DNA from: Solwaraspora sp. WMMA2056
GTDB lineage: Bacteria; Actinomycetota; Actinomycetes; Mycobacteriales; Micromonosporaceae
DNA: 64,000 nt
Assembly (NCBI RefSeq): GCF_030345095.1
Contig: NZ_CP128360.1
Span: 1,922,001-1,986,000 of the forward strand
Direction of reading: 5' to 3'
In this document: one piece after another, positions 61,200 through 64,000 of the stretch
Numbering within the stretch: position 1 is the stretch's first letter
How the letters are laid out: the number at the start of each line of letters is the position of its first letter
The notes under the pieces: generated by a model
What the model was told of the DNA's origin: nothing
The model's input: the letters and a program-made list of their open reading frames with translations, nothing else
Database searches by the model: none
Translations under genes and position numbers: made by a program

Positions 61200-62042
61200 A
61201 TGGCGGTACGGCGTACAGCGGCCCAGGTCGCGATGGTGCTCCTGCTGAGCGCCGGCACAGTGCTGCCCGTCGCAGCCCCGGCGTACGCGCAGGACGACCA
61301 GGTGCGGGTCCAGCTCGGCCTGCCCGGCAGGTTCACCGTCGGCGAGAAGGCCGCCGGGGTGACGGTGAAGGTCTCCAAGCGCTCCGACGGGTGCGTGTCG
61401 CTGCGTACCGGCCTGGCGATCCGGCTGCCCGGCGCAACCGTCGACCAGGTCGCCGTGCAGGCACGGATCGACGACGACTGGGTGCCGGTGCCGATCGCCG
61501 ACAACGGCGACGGGCTGCTGGTCACCGACCGGACCGCCCCGGAGAATGACGAGTTGTGCAAGGGCAAGAGCCGGTCGGTGCGCTACCAGGTGGCGTTGCG
61601 GGCCGGCACCCCGGCCGGCACGGTGAACGTGGTCGCCGAGGCGTACACCGCCGGTGGTGACCTGCTCAACCGTACGGCCGGGTCGAAGAAGGCCACCGGC
61701 CGGCTCGCCGGCAGCTACGCGCCGGCCCCGCCGTCGCCGACCGGGGAGCCGACCCCGGAGCCGACCGAGGTGCCGGCGGCGGTGAGTCCGAGCCCGCCGC
61801 CGGTCGCCGCCCCGGTGGACCCGGACCTGGTCGCCGCCGCCGGGTCCGGCGGTGATCCTGGTCAGGGGCCCGGGATCGGCGTCGGGGTGCTCGCCGTCGG
61901 CCTGGGCATGGTCGCGGTCGGGGTGGCGCTGCTGGTGCTGCTGGTACGCCGGGGGCGCGGTGGTCGACCCGCGACGCCTGGTGCCGACGGTACGGACGCC
62001 GCCGGCTCGGCGACGATGCTGCTGCCCCGCATTCAGCGCTGA
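61200..62042 (+). CDS. exported, membrane-anchored protein of unknown function
   Basis: The protein has 280 residues from ATG 61200, with GGGAGG upstream. A signal peptide ends near APAYA. The mature part is a ~150-residue beta domain with two cysteines (SDGCVSLRTG, DELCKGKSR) that may form a disulfide, then a Pro/Thr/Glu-rich stalk and one C-terminal membrane helix (about residues 228-250) with a short basic cytosolic tail. This architecture is common for cell-surface proteins of Micromonospora-type bacteria. The function is not known. Confidence 0.65.
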   Translation: MAVRRTAAQVAMVLLLSAGTVLPVAAPAYAQDDQVRVQLGLPGRFTVGEKAAGVTVKVSKRSDGCVSLRTGLAIRLPGATVDQVAVQARIDDDWVPVPIADNGDGLLVTDRTAPENDELCKGKSRSVRYQVALRAGTPAGTVNVVAEAYTAGGDLLNRTAGSKKATGRLAGSYAPAPPSPTGEPTPEPTEVPAAVSPSPPPVAAPVDPDLVAAAGSGGDPGQGPGIGVGVLAVGLGMVAVGVALLVLLVRRGRGGRPATPGADGTDAAGSATMLLPRIQR

Positions 62043-62220
62043 CCTGCCCCGACTTCAGCGCTGACCTGCGACGATCCGGTCACTCAGCGGCGTGGCCGGC
62101 CGGATGGAGGATGAACATCGCGCGGCCGGAGGGTGGCCCGACCGCCTTGACCACAGCGGCCGGACGCTGCTCCGTTACCCTCACCTGTGTTGGCAACCGG
62201 CGCGGCTGAGGAGCGAGACC

Positions 62221-63597
62221 TTGTCTGACTTGTCCAAAATCGTCAAGGCCTACGACGTCCGTGGCACCACTCCCGACCAGTTGAACGAAACGGTGGCCCG
62301 AGCCCTCGGCACCGCGTTCGTGCAGGTGCTCAAGGAGTTGGGCGACAAGGCCGACCGGATCGTCATCGCCCACGACATGCGCGAGTCGTCCCCGCCGCTG
62401 GCCGCCGCTTTCGCCGCCGGGGCCAACGCCGCCGGGGCCGATGTGCTGCACGCCGGCCTGGCCTCCACCGACCTGCTCTACTACGCCTCCGGCGCGTTGG
62501 AGCTGCCCGGTGCGATGTTCACCGCCAGTCACAACCCGGCCCAGTACAACGGGATCAAGATGTGCCGCTCCGGGGCGGCACCTATCGGCCAGGACTCCGG
62601 GCTGACCGACATCCGCGACCGCGCCCAGGCGTTGCTCGACAGTGGTGAGACACCGTCCGGTGCGGAGCAGGTGGAGCGGCGTGAGCTGCTCGCCGACTAC
62701 GCCGCGCATCTGCGTACCCTGGTCGACCTGTCCGGGATCCGGCCGCTGAAGGTGGTCGTCGACGCCGGCAACGGGATGGGCGGCTACACGGTGCCCGCCG
62801 TCCTGGGTGACACGGTGCTGCCGGCGCTGCCGCTGGACATCGTGCCGATGTACTTCGAGCTGGACGGCTCGTTCCCCAACCACGAGGCGAACCCGCTCGA
62901 CCCGAAGAACATCGTCGACCTGCAGGCGGCGGTCCGGGAGCACGGCGCCGACCTGGGTCTGGCGTTCGACGGCGACGCCGACCGCTGCTTCGTCGTCGAC
63001 GAGCGCGGCGAGCCGGTCTCGCCGTCGGCGATCACCGCCCTGGTCGCCACCCGGGAGCTGGCCAAGCACCCCGGCGAGACGGTCATCCACAACCTGATCA
63101 CCTCCAGCGCGGTGGCCGAGATCGTCCGGGAGAACGGCGGGGAGCCGGTCCGGGCCCGGGTCGGGCACTCGTTCATCAAGGCGGAGATGGCCCGGACCAA
63201 CGCGGTCTTCGGCGGCGAGCACTCGGCGCACTACTACTTCCGGGACTTCTGGTTCGCCGACACCGGGATGCTGGCCGCGATGCACATGCTGGCCGCGCTC
63301 GGCGAGCAGGACAAGCCGCTGTCCGAGCTGGCCCACTCCTACGAGCGGTACGTCGCCTCCGGCGAGATCAACTCGACGGTCACCGACCAGCAGGCGAAGC
63401 TCGCCGAGGTCAAGGCCGCGTACGCCGACGCCGACCTCGACGAGCTGGACGGACTGACCGTCAGCTTCGACGACGGTTCCTGGATCAACCTGCGGGCCTC
63501 GAACACCGAGCCGTTGCTGCGGCTCAACGTCGAGGCGCCGACCACCGAGCGGATGGTGCAACTGCGCGACGGCGTACTGGCGCTGGTCCGCGGCTAG
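62221..63597 (+). CDS. manB: phosphomannomutase/phosphoglucomutase
   Basis: The enzyme has 458 residues from TTG 62221, chosen because GAGGAG-like GAGGAGCGAG precedes it and the conserved KIVKAYDVRGT starts at once; the open frame reaches further up without support. It interconverts mannose-6-phosphate and mannose-1-phosphate. The active-site Ser loop, TASHNPAQYNGIK (residues 101-113 approximately), the metal loop DGDADRCF and the sugar-specificity loop GGEHSAHYYF are all intact. With manC near the left end it gives the GDP-mannose route. Confidence 0.92.
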   Translation: MSDLSKIVKAYDVRGTTPDQLNETVARALGTAFVQVLKELGDKADRIVIAHDMRESSPPLAAAFAAGANAAGADVLHAGLASTDLLYYASGALELPGAMFTASHNPAQYNGIKMCRSGAAPIGQDSGLTDIRDRAQALLDSGETPSGAEQVERRELLADYAAHLRTLVDLSGIRPLKVVVDAGNGMGGYTVPAVLGDTVLPALPLDIVPMYFELDGSFPNHEANPLDPKNIVDLQAAVREHGADLGLAFDGDADRCFVVDERGEPVSPSAITALVATRELAKHPGETVIHNLITSSAVAEIVRENGGEPVRARVGHSFIKAEMARTNAVFGGEHSAHYYFRDFWFADTGMLAAMHMLAALGEQDKPLSELAHSYERYVASGEINSTVTDQQAKLAEVKAAYADADLDELDGLTVSFDDGSWINLRASNTEPLLRLNVEAPTTERMVQLRDGVLALVRG

Positions 63598-63640
63598 GAT
63601 CATCTTCGGGTTCACCCCGCGACGTGGAAGGAGCCACCCG

Positions 63641-63823
63641 ATGGCCCTGGATTCGCAGCTACTGGAGATCCTGGCCTGCCCGGACACGCATCACACACCG
63701 TTGACCTACGATGCCGACGCGCAGACCCTCACCTGCCCGGAGTGCACCCGGATCTTCGAGGTGCGTGACGGCATTCCGGTGCTGATGCTGGACGAGGCCC
63801 GGATGCCGGGCGAGGCGTCCTGA
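63641..63823 (+). CDS. Trm112-like zinc protein
   Basis: The 60-residue protein has LLEILACPDTHHTPLTYD, CPECTRIFEVRDGIPVLM: three Cys plus His that can bind zinc and the typical short Trm112 fold. In actinobacteria it commonly follows manB and precedes an SIS-domain isomerase, as here; its stop overlaps the next start by one base. Confidence 0.88.
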   Translation: MALDSQLLEILACPDTHHTPLTYDADAQTLTCPECTRIFEVRDGIPVLMLDEARMPGEAS

Positions 63824-64000
63824 TGGCGCTGCCGATCGACGGGACGTCCGGGGTGGTGGGCCAGCGGGTCGCCGACGAGGCGCTGCTCGACGACGTCGAC
63901 GCGCTGGGCCTCGCCGACCCGGGCGGGATGCTGCGGTTCACCGCCTCGGCCGGCGCGCAGGTACGCGAGTCGGCGGCGTTGGCCGCCGAGGCCAACCTCG
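63823..64000 (+). CDS. SIS-domain phosphosugar isomerase, N-terminal part (partial)
   Basis: Fifty-nine residues are visible from ATG 63823 to the end of the window (ALLDDVDALGLADPGGMLRF, SAGAQVRESAALAAEANL). The position directly behind manB and the Trm112-like gene, and the N-terminus, match the bifunctional phosphoglucose/phosphomannose isomerase-like SIS proteins. The sugar-binding domain itself lies outside the window. Confidence 0.65.
   Translation, partial: MALPIDGTSGVVGQRVADEALLDDVDALGLADPGGMLRFTASAGAQVRESAALAAEANL

Overview
The window is high-GC (roughly 70%) actinobacterial chromosome. A WhiB regulator, a DUF3499 protein, the complete coenzyme F420 set (fbiA/fbiB-type genes plus a fused FO synthase), XRE-DUF5753/DUF397 pairs, a SigE-family sigma factor and many GTG/TTG starts point to the order Micromonosporales (Micromonospora-like). 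The genus is inferred, not proven. Both ends lie in nucleotide-sugar metabolism: manC near the left end, and manB, a Trm112-like protein and an SIS-domain isomerase at the right end.

Layout. 1-7.4 kb: end of a glycosyltransferase, manC, then F420 biosynthesis (cofE and cofD on the minus strand, FO synthase on the plus strand) around a membrane protein with a tandem-repeat tail. 7.5-9.7 kb: a three-gene cassette with a DUF4331 protein. 10-11.7 kb: whiB, a metallopeptidase-family protein lacking the usual zinc motif, and DUF3499. 11.7-14.5 kb and 24.9-34.7 kb: a polyamine uptake and breakdown set (FAD amine oxidoreductase, class III aminotransferase, Lrp/AsnC regulator, PotD/A/B/C transporter, saccharopine-dehydrogenase-like enzyme, aminobutyraldehyde-type dehydrogenase). 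It is interrupted by an accessory block at 14.6-24.8 kb, part of which has lower GC.

That block carries an XRE-DUF5753/DUF397 pair, a sigma factor fused to a membrane and extracellular domain, a secreted protein of unknown function, a secreted alpha/beta hydrolase gene split by a 1,521-bp IS66-family element with an 8-bp target duplication, a decayed DUF4143 ATPase, and two paralogous small secreted peptides flanking an SPFH-like lipoprotein.

35-47.6 kb is mixed: hydrolases, a GntR/MerR/NTF2/hydrolase cluster, an ankyrin/WD40-like gene next to a 1,300-bp IS3-family element, a second XRE-DUF5753/DUF397 pair, small proteins, an ArsR/SRPBCC pair with a clear operator palindrome, and an aldehyde dehydrogenase. 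47.6-58.1 kb is a 3,352-residue secreted RHS/YD-repeat polymorphic toxin with a Hint domain, a low-GC C-terminal toxin tip and a low-GC candidate immunity gene. 58.3-62 kb holds a large secreted beta-propeller-like protein, a lone DUF397 protein and a membrane-anchored secreted protein.

Structural DNA includes three copies of a 70-80-bp inverted-repeat element, a perfect 58-bp palindrome, a fourfold 26-bp duplication of a translation start, and several terminator hairpins. No rRNA, convincing tRNA or CRISPR array was seen.
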